A stretch of DNA of 64,000 nt from contig NZ_FNII01000006.1 in the NCBI RefSeq assembly GCF_900103865.1, positions 1 to 64,000 on the forward strand. Reading direction: 5' to 3'. The notes below the pieces were generated by a model. That model saw only the letters and a list, made by a program, of their open reading frames with translations. It searched no databases and was not told the DNA's origin. The translations under genes were made by a program, and so were the position numbers. Origin of the DNA: Vreelandella arcis. GTDB lineage: Bacteria > Pseudomonadota > Gammaproteobacteria > Pseudomonadales > Halomonadaceae. Of this stretch, positions 40,755 through 48,660 are shown one piece after another. Position 1 is the first letter of the stretch. Each line of letters begins with the position of its first letter.

Positions 40755-40771
40755 TGTACGCATAGCAAACA
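40755..40771. promoter_or_regulatory. Second copy of the operator, upstream of tctC
   Basis: TGTACGCATAGCAAACA, about 20 bp before the tctC start, shares TACGCATAGC with the palindrome at 38498-38520 and keeps one arm well. Its location suits repression of the transporter genes by the same regulator that controls the AtoE/dehydrogenase promoter. Confidence 0.5.
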
Positions 40772-40792
40772 ATTAATAGATCAGGGGTAATT

Positions 40793-41782
40793 ATGAATAA
40801 GCTGCTCAATGTCCTAGGAATAGCCACCTGCGGCGGTGCGATTGCGCTCTCGCTTTCCGTATCTAGTGCCCAGGCACAGGAATGGCCTACTGACGATGTG
40901 CGTCTTGTCGTTCCTTATGCTCCGGGTGGTACCACTGACGTTCTGTCACGCAGTGTGGCTGATCTGCTTCAGGATGAGCTCGATACCAATGTTGTGGTTG
41001 AAAATCGCCCTGGTGCTGGCTCTACTGTCGCGACGGGTCGTTTAGCTCGAGGCGGTCGAGGCAATGATCATACGATTCTGATGGCTTCGCCAGGCCACAC
41101 TATCGGGGCTGCCATATACCCTAACCTTGCGTACGATCCCGTCGAAGATTTTGTTTTCATTCAGAACATGATCGATATCCCTAATGTGATGGTGGTTCCG
41201 GCTGACAGCCCATACGATAACGTATCGGAATTCGTCGAGGCGGCTAAAGAAGAAAACATGACCTTTAGCCACAGTGGTGTGGGCAGTTCCATTCATATGT
41301 CAGGTGAGCTATTCAAGACGCTGACCGAGACCAATATGACCGCAGTGCCTTTCTCAGGAAGCGGTGCAGCTCTGCCTGCCTTGTTGGGTGGGGATGTCGA
41401 TGTCTCTTTCGAGAACATGCCTACTGTGTACTCACACATTCAGTCTGGCGATCTAAAAGCGCTGGCCGTAACGTCCGCGGAGCGTTCAGAGTATTTGCCC
41501 GACGTGCCAACCCTAAATGAAATCGGTGAATATAACCTTGACCAGTTCACTACCACTGCTTGGTTTGGCCTGATCGCTAATGAGACTTTTCCTGAGGAAG
41601 CCGTTGTGGTCATGCAGGAAGCGCTGCAGGAAGTGATGGAGCGCGAAGAGTTTACTGATTTTGTAGATCAGTTGGGTGCACAAAAAGGCACTCTTGCGGG
41701 TGACGAGTTCAAAGCCTTCATTGCTGATGAAGTGGCCCGCTGGGACGAGGTGGCGGCTGAAGCCGGTATTCGTCAAGAGTAA
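40793..41782 (+). CDS. tctC: Tripartite tricarboxylate transporter solute-binding protein (TctC/Bug family)
   Basis: A 329-residue periplasmic binding protein with a signal peptide (residues about 1-28, ending SSAQAQ before EWPTDDV). The Bug-family marks are VRLVVPYAPGGTTDVLSR, VVVENRPGAGSTVATGRLA and PGHTIGAAIYPNLAYDPVEDF. The ligand is usually a carboxylate held by two water-mediated contacts. It precedes TctB and TctA, with a stable hairpin after its stop. Confidence 0.92.
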   Translation: MNKLLNVLGIATCGGAIALSLSVSSAQAQEWPTDDVRLVVPYAPGGTTDVLSRSVADLLQDELDTNVVVENRPGAGSTVATGRLARGGRGNDHTILMASPGHTIGAAIYPNLAYDPVEDFVFIQNMIDIPNVMVVPADSPYDNVSEFVEAAKEENMTFSHSGVGSSIHMSGELFKTLTETNMTAVPFSGSGAALPALLGGDVDVSFENMPTVYSHIQSGDLKALAVTSAERSEYLPDVPTLNEIGEYNLDQFTTTAWFGLIANETFPEEAVVVMQEALQEVMEREEFTDFVDQLGAQKGTLAGDEFKAFIADEVARWDEVAAEAGIRQE

Positions 41783-41807
41783 GTCAATTTCGAATAATTG
41801 GCATGAC

Positions 41808-41832
41808 GAGGCGAGGGTATGCCCCTCGCCTC
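41808..41832 (+). promoter_or_regulatory. Intergenic hairpin between tctC and tctB
   Basis: Perfect 10-bp stem GAGGCGAGGG / CCCTCGCCTC with a 5-nt loop, 26 bp after the tctC stop. As in the TRAP cluster of this window, a strong stem follows the binding-protein gene, a common way to get more binding protein than permease. No T tract follows. Confidence 0.6.
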
Positions 41833-41877
41833 AGTTGATTTACTTATGGAGCTTTTTACGTCGAGAGGGTATCCCCG

Positions 41878-42378
41878 ATGACGAAGTCTCACTCTAATTC
41901 TGGCGCGCTGATCAAGGATCCGTGGGATGTGATCGCTGGGGTTATATTGCTGGGGTTCGCCCTGCTTTTGCTGTACTTCTTAATCCCGAATTACATCGGT
42001 CAGCCACCTGTTATGCAAAGCCCTATGATGTCTCCACGTTGGCTGCCAAACATCGTGGGCTGGTTGCTACTGATGTTCTCTCTGCTGATGATCGTCCAGG
42101 GTGTGCTAGTTGCCGATGATAATGAGGATACTGGGCGTCGCTTCGAACGGGGCCCATGGTTGCGCTTTTTTCTGATGGTGTCAGCGCTGGTTGTATATGC
42201 TGGCTTATTTGAAATGTTGGGCGCGATCATCAGCGGTATCCTTGCCACCTTTATGCTGTTCGTTGCTCACCCGGTGCGTACTTTGTGGGTCTATGGCCTA
42301 GCTATCGTCTTCCCCGTAGGCATAACACTATTGTTTACCGAGGTCATGAACGTCCCGCTGCCTCTGTTGCCGTTTTAA
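41878..42378 (+). CDS. tctB: Tripartite tricarboxylate transporter small membrane subunit (TctB)
   Basis: A 166-residue protein with four predicted helices, the size of TctB. It begins with a short polar N-terminus (MTKSHSNSGALIKDPWDVIA), then GVILLGFALLLLYFLIP, and has the SPMMSPRWLPNIVGWLLL segment characteristic of the family (PxFPRI-like). It sits between TctC and TctA, 32 bp before the latter. Confidence 0.85.
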   Translation: MTKSHSNSGALIKDPWDVIAGVILLGFALLLLYFLIPNYIGQPPVMQSPMMSPRWLPNIVGWLLLMFSLLMIVQGVLVADDNEDTGRRFERGPWLRFFLMVSALVVYAGLFEMLGAIISGILATFMLFVAHPVRTLWVYGLAIVFPVGITLLFTEVMNVPLPLLPF

Positions 42379-42410
42379 CCCGGCGGCCATCTTTCAAGAT
42401 CTGGTGACTT

Positions 42411-43919
42411 ATGGAAACCATTACAGAAGTACTGCAGCTATTTTTGGCTCCAGAGAATTTCTTGGCCATAGCGGTGGGGGTGATAGTTGGCGTGACTGTC
42501 GGCTCCATACCGGGCCTTACGGCCACCATGGCGGTGGCATTGGCACTACCTTTTACTTTTTCTATGGAGCCGGTGGCGGCCATACTGTTATTGATAGGTA
42601 TTTATAAGGGCGGCATGTATGGCGGCTCGATTACCGCTATTTTGATCCGAACGCCCGGCTCGCCTGCTTCGGCCTGTACGCTATTGGATGGCTATCCGAT
42701 GGCGCAGCAGGGAGAGGCGAAAAAGGCGCTTAAGATGGCGCTGTACTCCTCGGTGATCGCGGATTTCATCTCTAATATTGCGCTGATCTTTTTCGCTGCT
42801 TATCTCGCTAAGATTGCCCTTAACTTCGGCGCGCCAGAGTTCTTCTGGCTGATCTGCTTTTCTTTGACCATCATCATCTCGCTTGCCAGTGGCTCAATGA
42901 TCAAGGGGCTGATAGCGGCTCTTCTCGGTATACTGCTTTCGCTGGTAGGGCTGGACTCAGTGTTTGGCTCGCAGCGGTTAACCTTTGGCAACTATAACTT
43001 GATGGATAGCATCTCGTTTATTCCGCTATTGATCGGTCTTTTTGCAATACCCGAGATTATCGAGTTTTATCGCAAAAAGGTGGTTCCGCATCTACGTGCC
43101 AAAGCGAGTGGTGCTGGCATTTCATTCAGCGAGCTAAAAGGCAGCCTCACAAGCATCATTCGAGGCAGCTTGATCGGTGTAATGATCGGTGCTATTCCGG
43201 GCACAGGGGCTACGGCGGCTGCTTTTATCTCCTATAGCGATGCGAAGCGTCGTTCCCCCCACCCCGAGCGCTTTGGTAAGGGTGAAGTAGAAGGTGTGGC
43301 CGCTTCCGAGGCAGGTAACAACGGTGTAGCCGGCGCAACGTTGATCCCGCTCCTGTCGTTAGGCATTCCTGGCGATGTGATCACTGCCATCATCCTGGGT
43401 GCCTTTATGGTTCATGGATTGACTCCGGGGCCTATCATGTTTCAGGAAAACCTGCCTCTGATCTATGCACTGTTCCTCGGTATCATGATGAGTTCGGTGA
43501 TCCTGCTGTTCGTGGGTAATGCGGCAATCCGCTACTTCTCCTTGATCGCGGAGATTCCCAAATCGATTCTTTTCCCGATCGTGTTGATGTTTTGCGTGTA
43601 TGGGGCTTACGCAGTTAATAACAACACTTTCGATGTATGGTTGATGTTGGCGTTTGGCGTTATGGGGTATGTGTTTAATCGTACCGGTATTCCGACGGCA
43701 CCTTTCCTGATTGGCTTCATTTTGGGACCGATGTTCGAGGACAACCTGCGTCGCTCATTGTTGATCGGTTCTAACGACCTGTCGGTTTTCGTGCGGGGCC
43801 CGATCACATGGTTCTTCATTGCTCTAACAGTAGGCTCTATATCGCTGGCCCTTTATCGATTTATTTCTTCGCGGAACAAAGCCAAACAAAGTGCGAATGA
43901 GACAAAGGCGGGAGTGTGA
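42411..43919 (+). CDS. tctA: Tripartite tricarboxylate transporter large membrane subunit (TctA)
   Basis: A 502-residue permease with about 12 helices. Signature stretches: AVGVIVGVTVGSIPGLTATM near the start, GGMYGGSITAILIRTPGSPA, GAIPGTGATAAAFISYSDAK, GEVEGVAASEAGNNGVAGAT and LIPLLSLGIPGD. All are hallmarks of TctA. The cargo is a carboxylate; position next to acid-handling enzymes and near the dicarboxylate beta-oxidation module suggests a short dicarboxylate or aromatic acid. Confidence 0.93.
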   Translation: METITEVLQLFLAPENFLAIAVGVIVGVTVGSIPGLTATMAVALALPFTFSMEPVAAILLLIGIYKGGMYGGSITAILIRTPGSPASACTLLDGYPMAQQGEAKKALKMALYSSVIADFISNIALIFFAAYLAKIALNFGAPEFFWLICFSLTIIISLASGSMIKGLIAALLGILLSLVGLDSVFGSQRLTFGNYNLMDSISFIPLLIGLFAIPEIIEFYRKKVVPHLRAKASGAGISFSELKGSLTSIIRGSLIGVMIGAIPGTGATAAAFISYSDAKRRSPHPERFGKGEVEGVAASEAGNNGVAGATLIPLLSLGIPGDVITAIILGAFMVHGLTPGPIMFQENLPLIYALFLGIMMSSVILLFVGNAAIRYFSLIAEIPKSILFPIVLMFCVYGAYAVNNNTFDVWLMLAFGVMGYVFNRTGIPTAPFLIGFILGPMFEDNLRRSLLIGSNDLSVFVRGPITWFFIALTVGSISLALYRFISSRNKAKQSANETKAGV

Positions 43920-43988
43920 AGCTGCGGGTCTTGCTATAAGTGACGACTTACCTTAAGTCCGCAGGTTGGGCTTAAGGCTCAAGGAAAT

Positions 43989-44018
43989 CGAGCCGACCTC
44001 TTAATGGAGGTCGGCTCG
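43989..44018 (+). terminator. Terminator-like hairpin after tctA
   Basis: Perfect 12-bp stem CGAGCCGACCTC / GAGGTCGGCTCG with a 6-nt loop, 70 bp after tctA. No clear T tract; a TATAAT follows a few bases later (44022-44027) and may be the -10 of the next gene. Because a start at 44004 would lie in this stem, the next gene most likely begins at 44046. Confidence 0.6.
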
Positions 44019-44045
44019 ACTTATAATGGGGAGGTGGAATCAACC

Positions 44046-45452
44046 ATGGGTCTCGGCAGACATGAACCAGTTGCAAGGGCGTGGTGTAGCCGTTTGCTCG
44101 TTGGTGTGGCCGTCCTGGCTGTAGTGCATTTATTGAATGGCGCAACGTGGGCCGAAAGCTTGGCTCAACTCCTGCTGGTTGGTTTTTTAATGCTTGGCTG
44201 GCCGCGCTTCAGCTCGATGGCTCGCATGCTGGCCTTGGCCTGTGTCGCCGTTTCGTTCTTTGCGCTATGGAGGCTTCCTGCACCTTGGGCTGTGCTTCAT
44301 GAGGCTGCAGAAGGCTTTGTATTCCTGGCTGCGTTCATGACGGCACTTGCGGTGCTTCGCCTGCCAGCTTACCGTTCAAAACTCATTCGTCGCTGCGGTC
44401 ATAGCCTACTGTTGCAGCCACCCACCTGGCGTTATCCGATTCTCGCGTTGGGCTCCACCCTTTTCGGAATCGTGCTCAACTTCGGCGTGTTGAATTTGTT
44501 CATGTCGATGATCGACAAGTCCAATACCCTCGGCTCGGCACAAGGTAGAGTATGGCTGCAAGAGGTACGTCGCCGACGCATGCTTCTTGCAACCTTGCGC
44601 GGTTTCACCCTGGCGCCGCTGGTTTCACCGTTAGGTATCGGTGTCGCGGTCGTTTTGGCTAATCTTGAAACGCTAACGTGGGGTGAACTCTTTCCCTACG
44701 TATTTCTGTCGGCAATCATTCTATTTCTGCTGGGTTGGGCCTGTGATCATGTCGCAGGTCCTTCCCCAAAAGCGCGAGGGTCGATAATCGAACGGCCGTC
44801 ACTCATGCCGCTGGCAGCTTTTAGCTTGCTGCTGCTTACGTTAGTGATGTTGGTTTTTGCGCTTGCAACAGTGCTCTCGCTTAGGCTGCCTCAGGCGGTT
44901 GTGATTGGTGTTCCGTTGGGAGCTTGGATTTGGCTAGCTTGGCAGTGTCGAGGCATTAGCTATGCGGGCGTAGGGCCAGCTACTGTCATGCTAGCCCGTC
45001 GATTGCCTGATGTGTTGAGTGGAATTGGCAATGAGATAGTGGCGCTGGGCTCGGGGGCCTACCTCGGCTATCTCAGCGTTGCGCTGCTTGATCCTGCACA
45101 ACTTGGCGGGGTGGCATCCTTGCTTGTCGATCTTGGTAACTGGTTGCCAGCAGTAGTGCTCTTGTTAATCGTCATTCTTGCCCAGGTAGGCGTTAATCCG
45201 ATTATCAGCGTGACCTTCTTGACCAGCATGGTTGCTCAAGTGGGGCTAGAAAGCGTGTCTTTGCCATTGCTGGCGGCAGCGATGCTATCGGGCTGGTCGT
45301 TGACAATGGTGTCATCGCCGTTCACGGCAGCGATGATGATAATGTCACGTTTCACAGGGATGACGGCTGGGCAGATTGGCCTGCGCTGGAATGGCGCATT
45401 TCTGGCGGCATCGTTGGTGATGGCCGCCGTTCTCTTCCGGTTAGCAAGCTGA
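44046..45452 (+). CDS. Uncharacterised integral membrane protein (possible organic acid permease)
   Basis: A 468-residue, Leu/Ala-rich protein with about 11-12 membrane helices, started at the ATG at 44046 behind GGGGAGGTGG. I do not recognise a close family. Segments such as FTLAPLVSPLGIGVAVVLAN, LVILAQVGVNPIISVTFLTS and LSGWSLTMVSSPFTAAMMIM resemble repeated half-domains of ion-transporter superfamily carriers (DASS/ArsB/CitMHS-like, with conserved Asn-Pro and Ser-Pro in two re-entrant segments). It may be a second carrier for the compound handled by this cluster. It stands after a hairpin, so it probably has its own promoter. Confidence 0.6.
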   Translation: MGLGRHEPVARAWCSRLLVGVAVLAVVHLLNGATWAESLAQLLLVGFLMLGWPRFSSMARMLALACVAVSFFALWRLPAPWAVLHEAAEGFVFLAAFMTALAVLRLPAYRSKLIRRCGHSLLLQPPTWRYPILALGSTLFGIVLNFGVLNLFMSMIDKSNTLGSAQGRVWLQEVRRRRMLLATLRGFTLAPLVSPLGIGVAVVLANLETLTWGELFPYVFLSAIILFLLGWACDHVAGPSPKARGSIIERPSLMPLAAFSLLLLTLVMLVFALATVLSLRLPQAVVIGVPLGAWIWLAWQCRGISYAGVGPATVMLARRLPDVLSGIGNEIVALGSGAYLGYLSVALLDPAQLGGVASLLVDLGNWLPAVVLLLIVILAQVGVNPIISVTFLTSMVAQVGLESVSLPLLAAAMLSGWSLTMVSSPFTAAMMIMSRFTGMTAGQIGLRWNGAFLAASLVMAAVLFRLAS

Positions 45453-45499
45453 GAGCGGGCAAGTACTTCGCTAGTTCCAAACTCTGTATGTGAGTAAGT

Positions 45500-45530
45500 C
45501 CTTGCCAGATAGTTTAGCGGACCGGCAAGG
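45500..45530. terminator. Hairpin between convergent genes
   Basis: Inverted repeat CCTTGCC / GGCAAGG with a 17-nt spacer between the converging membrane-protein and acyl-CoA dehydrogenase genes. Moderate stem; it may serve both directions. Confidence 0.35.
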
Positions 45531-45567
45531 GGCGTCGGCAGAAGTAATGCAAGCTGTGTGGTGCTTA

Positions 45568-46719
45568 TTACTGGGCGTTGCGGATCATGTTACGCGAAAT
45601 GATCACTTGTTGAATTTGAGTAGTTCCTTCATATAGCCGGAACAGGCGCACATCACGGTAAAACCGCTCAACGGCATATTCGCTGATATAGCCAGCGCCG
45701 CCATGAATCTGAACGCCTCGGTCGGCCACACGGCTACACATTTCCGTAGCGAACATTTTGGCACAAGAGGCCTCAGTACTGACGTTCTGGCCATCATCCC
45801 GCTTGCGAGCAGCATCGAGTACCATGCAGCGTGCAGCATAAATCTCGGCCTTGGAATCGGCCAGCATGCCCTGAATCAGCTGGAACTCGGCAATGGGGGT
45901 GCCAAATTGCTTGCGCTCCATGGCGAAGCGCAGGGAGTCATCTAGTATTCGCTCAGCGGCACCGACAGCAATAGCGGCAATGTGCAGGCGACCCTTGTCC
46001 AGAACCTTCATGGCGGTCTTGAATCCCACGCCTTCTTGCTCGCCAATCAGGGCGTTGGCCGGTACTCGCACATTATCGAAGATGACATCCGCAGTATGAG
46101 CGCCTTTTTGGCCCATCTTCTTATCGCGCTTACCGATGGTAATGCCAGGGGTATTTGCTTCTACGATGAAAGCGCTGATGCCCTTCGCACCCTTTATCTC
46201 GACGTTCGTGCGAGCCATGACGGTGAAAATACCAGCGTGCGGCGCATTGGTGATGTAGCGCTTGGTACCGTTTATCAAGTAGTCATTGCCATCTTTCACC
46301 GCCGTTGTGCGCAGTGACGCCGCATCCGAACCTGAGTCAGGTTCGGTTAGACAGAAAGAACTTAGGATATCGCCACTGGCTAGCCGAGGGAGATAGTTGG
46401 TCTTCTGCTCATCGGTGCCGTCGACCAAAATACCGATTGAGCCAATACCGTTGTTAGTGCCGATGTAAGAACGGAAGGCGGGAGATGTCCGTCCAAGCTC
46501 GAAAGCGATATTAACTTCTTCTTCCATAGTCACACCAAGTCCTCCGAACTCCTCGGGGATGGTGAGGCCAAACAGCCCCATATCGCGCATCTGTGTAACG
46601 ATATCCTCTGGGATGTCATCACTTTCAGCTACTTCTTCTTCACGCGGAATAAGCTCTTCGTTAACAAAACTGCGGATGGAGTCGAGCAGGATCTGCATGG
46701 TTTCCTGATCACGAATCAT
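45568..46719 (-). CDS. Acyl-CoA dehydrogenase
   Basis: A 383-residue FAD flavoenzyme that introduces the alpha-beta double bond in acyl-CoAs. FAD/acyl-CoA signature 1 is in SSFCLTEPDSGSDAASLRTT and signature 2 in QIHGGAGYISEYAVERFYRD; the catalytic glutamate is in RLFRLYEGTTQIQQ. The close presence of CoA-transferase, hydratase, dehydrogenase and EtfAB genes suggests a dicarboxylyl-CoA such as adipyl-CoA. It reads leftward, 51 bp downstream of the IclR gene, whereas the other pathway genes are on the opposite strand. Confidence 0.9.
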   Translation of the reverse strand: MIRDQETMQILLDSIRSFVNEELIPREEEVAESDDIPEDIVTQMRDMGLFGLTIPEEFGGLGVTMEEEVNIAFELGRTSPAFRSYIGTNNGIGSIGILVDGTDEQKTNYLPRLASGDILSSFCLTEPDSGSDAASLRTTAVKDGNDYLINGTKRYITNAPHAGIFTVMARTNVEIKGAKGISAFIVEANTPGITIGKRDKKMGQKGAHTADVIFDNVRVPANALIGEQEGVGFKTAMKVLDKGRLHIAAIAVGAAERILDDSLRFAMERKQFGTPIAEFQLIQGMLADSKAEIYAARCMVLDAARKRDDGQNVSTEASCAKMFATEMCSRVADRGVQIHGGAGYISEYAVERFYRDVRLFRLYEGTTQIQQVIISRNMIRNAQ

Positions 46720-46741
46720 GTGCGCGCCTCTTAAGAATTTG

Positions 46742-46765
46742 AATGTCGAAATGTCGAAATGTCGT
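46742..46765. repeat. Three copies of an 8-bp tandem repeat
   Basis: AATGTCGA repeated three times (the last copy ends in T) in the 51-bp gap between the IclR stop and the acyl-CoA dehydrogenase start. Short repeats here could vary in number and change spacing; it may also be neutral. Confidence 0.4.
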
Positions 46766-46770
46766 ATGGC

Positions 46771-47544
46771 TTATGAGATTTGGGTCTGTATATCGTTGAC
46801 CAGTTGCACCAGTTGCGGCCCGATAGACTCTTCTAGTTTTTCGCGTGATATCTGGAATTCGGGGCCGCCACAATTGAACGCGAGGATTCCCAGCTGGGGA
46901 TGATGGAGGGGCACTGCAACGGCATTAACCTTGCGTTGCCATTCACCAATCGATAGGCAATACCCGTGATCAGCGTAGTCTCGAAAAGCACGCTCTAATG
47001 ATCTTCGGATAACTGGCCACTCTGTAGGGTGCGAGTTCCGCAGATGATCCATCAGCACATCAGACTCCTGAGTAGACATGGCAGCGAGACACGCCCGCCC
47101 CGCTGAACTCTGGTGGATGGGTAGGCGTGTACCGATCTGACGACGGATGGTAGAGCGAAGAGCACTCTGGACCACATCGAGATAAACCATGTCCAATCGG
47201 TCGCGAGCGGACATGGCCACTGTTGCACCGACCTCGTTAGCAAGGTTCACCATCAAGGGTTGGGCAATCGCACGAATGGGCAGGTTAGATATCATCGAAT
47301 AGCCAAAGGCCATGACGCCCACATCCAACTGGTATTTCCCACGTTGCAAAGGACGCAGATAGCCCAGTCGAGCTAGCGTGTGGGTAAGCCTGCTGACGGT
47401 AGGGCGCGGCAGGCCCGACTTCTTCGCTAGGTCGAGATTGCTTAGAGCGTTTTCGCTCGGCGTAAAGCAGCGTAATAGCTCAAGTCCTCTGGCCAGCGCC
47501 GTCACAAACTGCCGATCCTCCTCCTGCTCGCCTGCTGTGTTCAT
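46771..47544 (-). CDS. IclR family transcriptional regulator
   Basis: A 257-residue regulator from the ATG at 47544 (MNTAGEQEEDRQFVTALARG); the frame is open to 47646. The winged helix (LELLRCFTPSENALSNLDLA, KKSGLPRPTVSRLTHTLARL) and the GAF-like effector domain (GRACLAAMSTQESDVLMDHL, YADHGYCLSIGEWQRKVNAV) are clear. It belongs to the PcaR/PobR-like group that controls acid and aromatic catabolism. It is divergent from the enoyl-CoA hydratase operon and directly upstream of the acyl-CoA dehydrogenase gene, so it may control both sides. Confidence 0.88.
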   Translation of the reverse strand: MNTAGEQEEDRQFVTALARGLELLRCFTPSENALSNLDLAKKSGLPRPTVSRLTHTLARLGYLRPLQRGKYQLDVGVMAFGYSMISNLPIRAIAQPLMVNLANEVGATVAMSARDRLDMVYLDVVQSALRSTIRRQIGTRLPIHQSSAGRACLAAMSTQESDVLMDHLRNSHPTEWPVIRRSLERAFRDYADHGYCLSIGEWQRKVNAVAVPLHHPQLGILAFNCGGPEFQISREKLEESIGPQLVQLVNDIQTQIS

Positions 47545-47673
47545 GGGGTCCACCACGATCTGATAGTCACCCTGACTGTCTGTTGTCTTCACCGAGTTAT
47601 GCTCCGCTCGTGGTTTGCTTAATGAACCGATTTTGCGATTCCTCACGAAGATATGTCAAGTATGCAGACTAAA

Positions 47674-47850
47674 TGTTCGCATTGCAGACGTTTAGTTTTT
47701 ATATGTTATGCAACTTTCCAAAAACAATTTTTAGAGTAAATACATGATTAAAATAGGTTTTAACTTGAATCGTATTTGGCCTGATTGACAGCCGTTCTCT
47801 AAGCTGTGTAAAAATAACCCATTAGCAAAACAAATGTTCGCAATGCAGAC
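47674..47850. promoter_or_regulatory. Two IclR-type operator sites
   Basis: TGTTCGCATTGCAGAC at 47674-47689 and TGTTCGCAATGCAGAC at 47835-47850 are the same 16-bp site but for one base. The second ends 18 bp before the hydratase start; the first lies upstream of the regulator. GTTCGCA-T-TGCxxAC is an imperfect palindrome of the type bound by PcaR/PobR-like proteins. They likely are sites for the adjacent IclR regulator on its two promoters. Confidence 0.65.
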
Positions 47851-47868
47851 ATAAATGATGAGGTTTAT

Positions 47869-48660
47869 ATGACGGACAAGCAACCGCCCGCTGAGGTCTA
47901 TCTTGCTTCGCTTGATAATGGAGTGGCGGTGGTTCGAATAGATCGCCCAGGTGCCAAGAACGCCCTCAATGGCGCTGTTCGGTGTCAGCTCGCCGAGATG
48001 TTTTTATCTTTAACCCAGGATGACGAGGTTAGGGCCATCGTGCTAACCGGAGGCGAGCAGATGTTTGTAGCCGGTGCTGACGTGAAGGAATTTGCCACTG
48101 CGTCTCCGACTGACATGCATTTGCGACACAACGAGCGCTTTTGGGAGCCAATCGCTAACTGTTCTAAGCCAGTCATAGCAGCGGTCAACGGATTCGCTTT
48201 AGGCGGTGGCTGTGAGCTTGCCATGCACTGCGACATCATCGTTGCTGGGGAGTCTGCTCAGTTTGGGCAGCCAGAAGTCAAACTTGGCTTGATGCCTGGC
48301 GCTGGCGGGACGCAACGGTTGGTTCGAGCCGTTGGCAAATTTCAGGCCATGCGCATGTTGATGACCGGCTGCATGGTGCCAGCCCATGAGGCGTTGGGCA
48401 TGGGCTTGGTGAGCGAGGTGGTGGCCGACGATCAGACATTGGAGCGTGCCAATACATTGGCTAAAGACATTGCGCGTTTACCAGCACTGGCGCTAGAGCA
48501 CATCAAGGAGACAGTCCTCGCGGGTGCCGATCTGCCGTTAGAGAGTGCTTTGGTTCTTGAACGGAAAGCCTTCCAGATGCTTTTTGACACGGCGGATCAG
48601 AAAGAAGGGGCCGCTGCTTTTGTCGAGAAGCGCAAACCGAACTATCGAGGAGCGTCGTAA
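47869..48660 (+). CDS. Enoyl-CoA hydratase/isomerase (PaaF-like)
   Basis: A 263-residue crotonase. The oxyanion hole stretch AGADVKEFA, and the catalytic glutamate regions GGGCELAMHCDI and QPEVKLGLMPGAGGTQRLVR are all present. In the phenylacetate and adipate routes PaaF/DcaE hydrates 2,3-dehydroadipyl-CoA to 3-hydroxyadipyl-CoA. It overlaps the next gene by one base (TAATG). It begins the rightward operon downstream of an IclR-type operator. Confidence 0.88.
   Translation: MTDKQPPAEVYLASLDNGVAVVRIDRPGAKNALNGAVRCQLAEMFLSLTQDDEVRAIVLTGGEQMFVAGADVKEFATASPTDMHLRHNERFWEPIANCSKPVIAAVNGFALGGGCELAMHCDIIVAGESAQFGQPEVKLGLMPGAGGTQRLVRAVGKFQAMRMLMTGCMVPAHEALGMGLVSEVVADDQTLERANTLAKDIARLPALALEHIKETVLAGADLPLESALVLERKAFQMLFDTADQKEGAAAFVEKRKPNYRGAS

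Noticed and set aside
44004..44045. Earlier start for the membrane protein after tctA
   Set aside because: The ATG at 44004 lies in the stem of a perfect 12-bp hairpin; the ATG at 44046 follows GGGGAGG.
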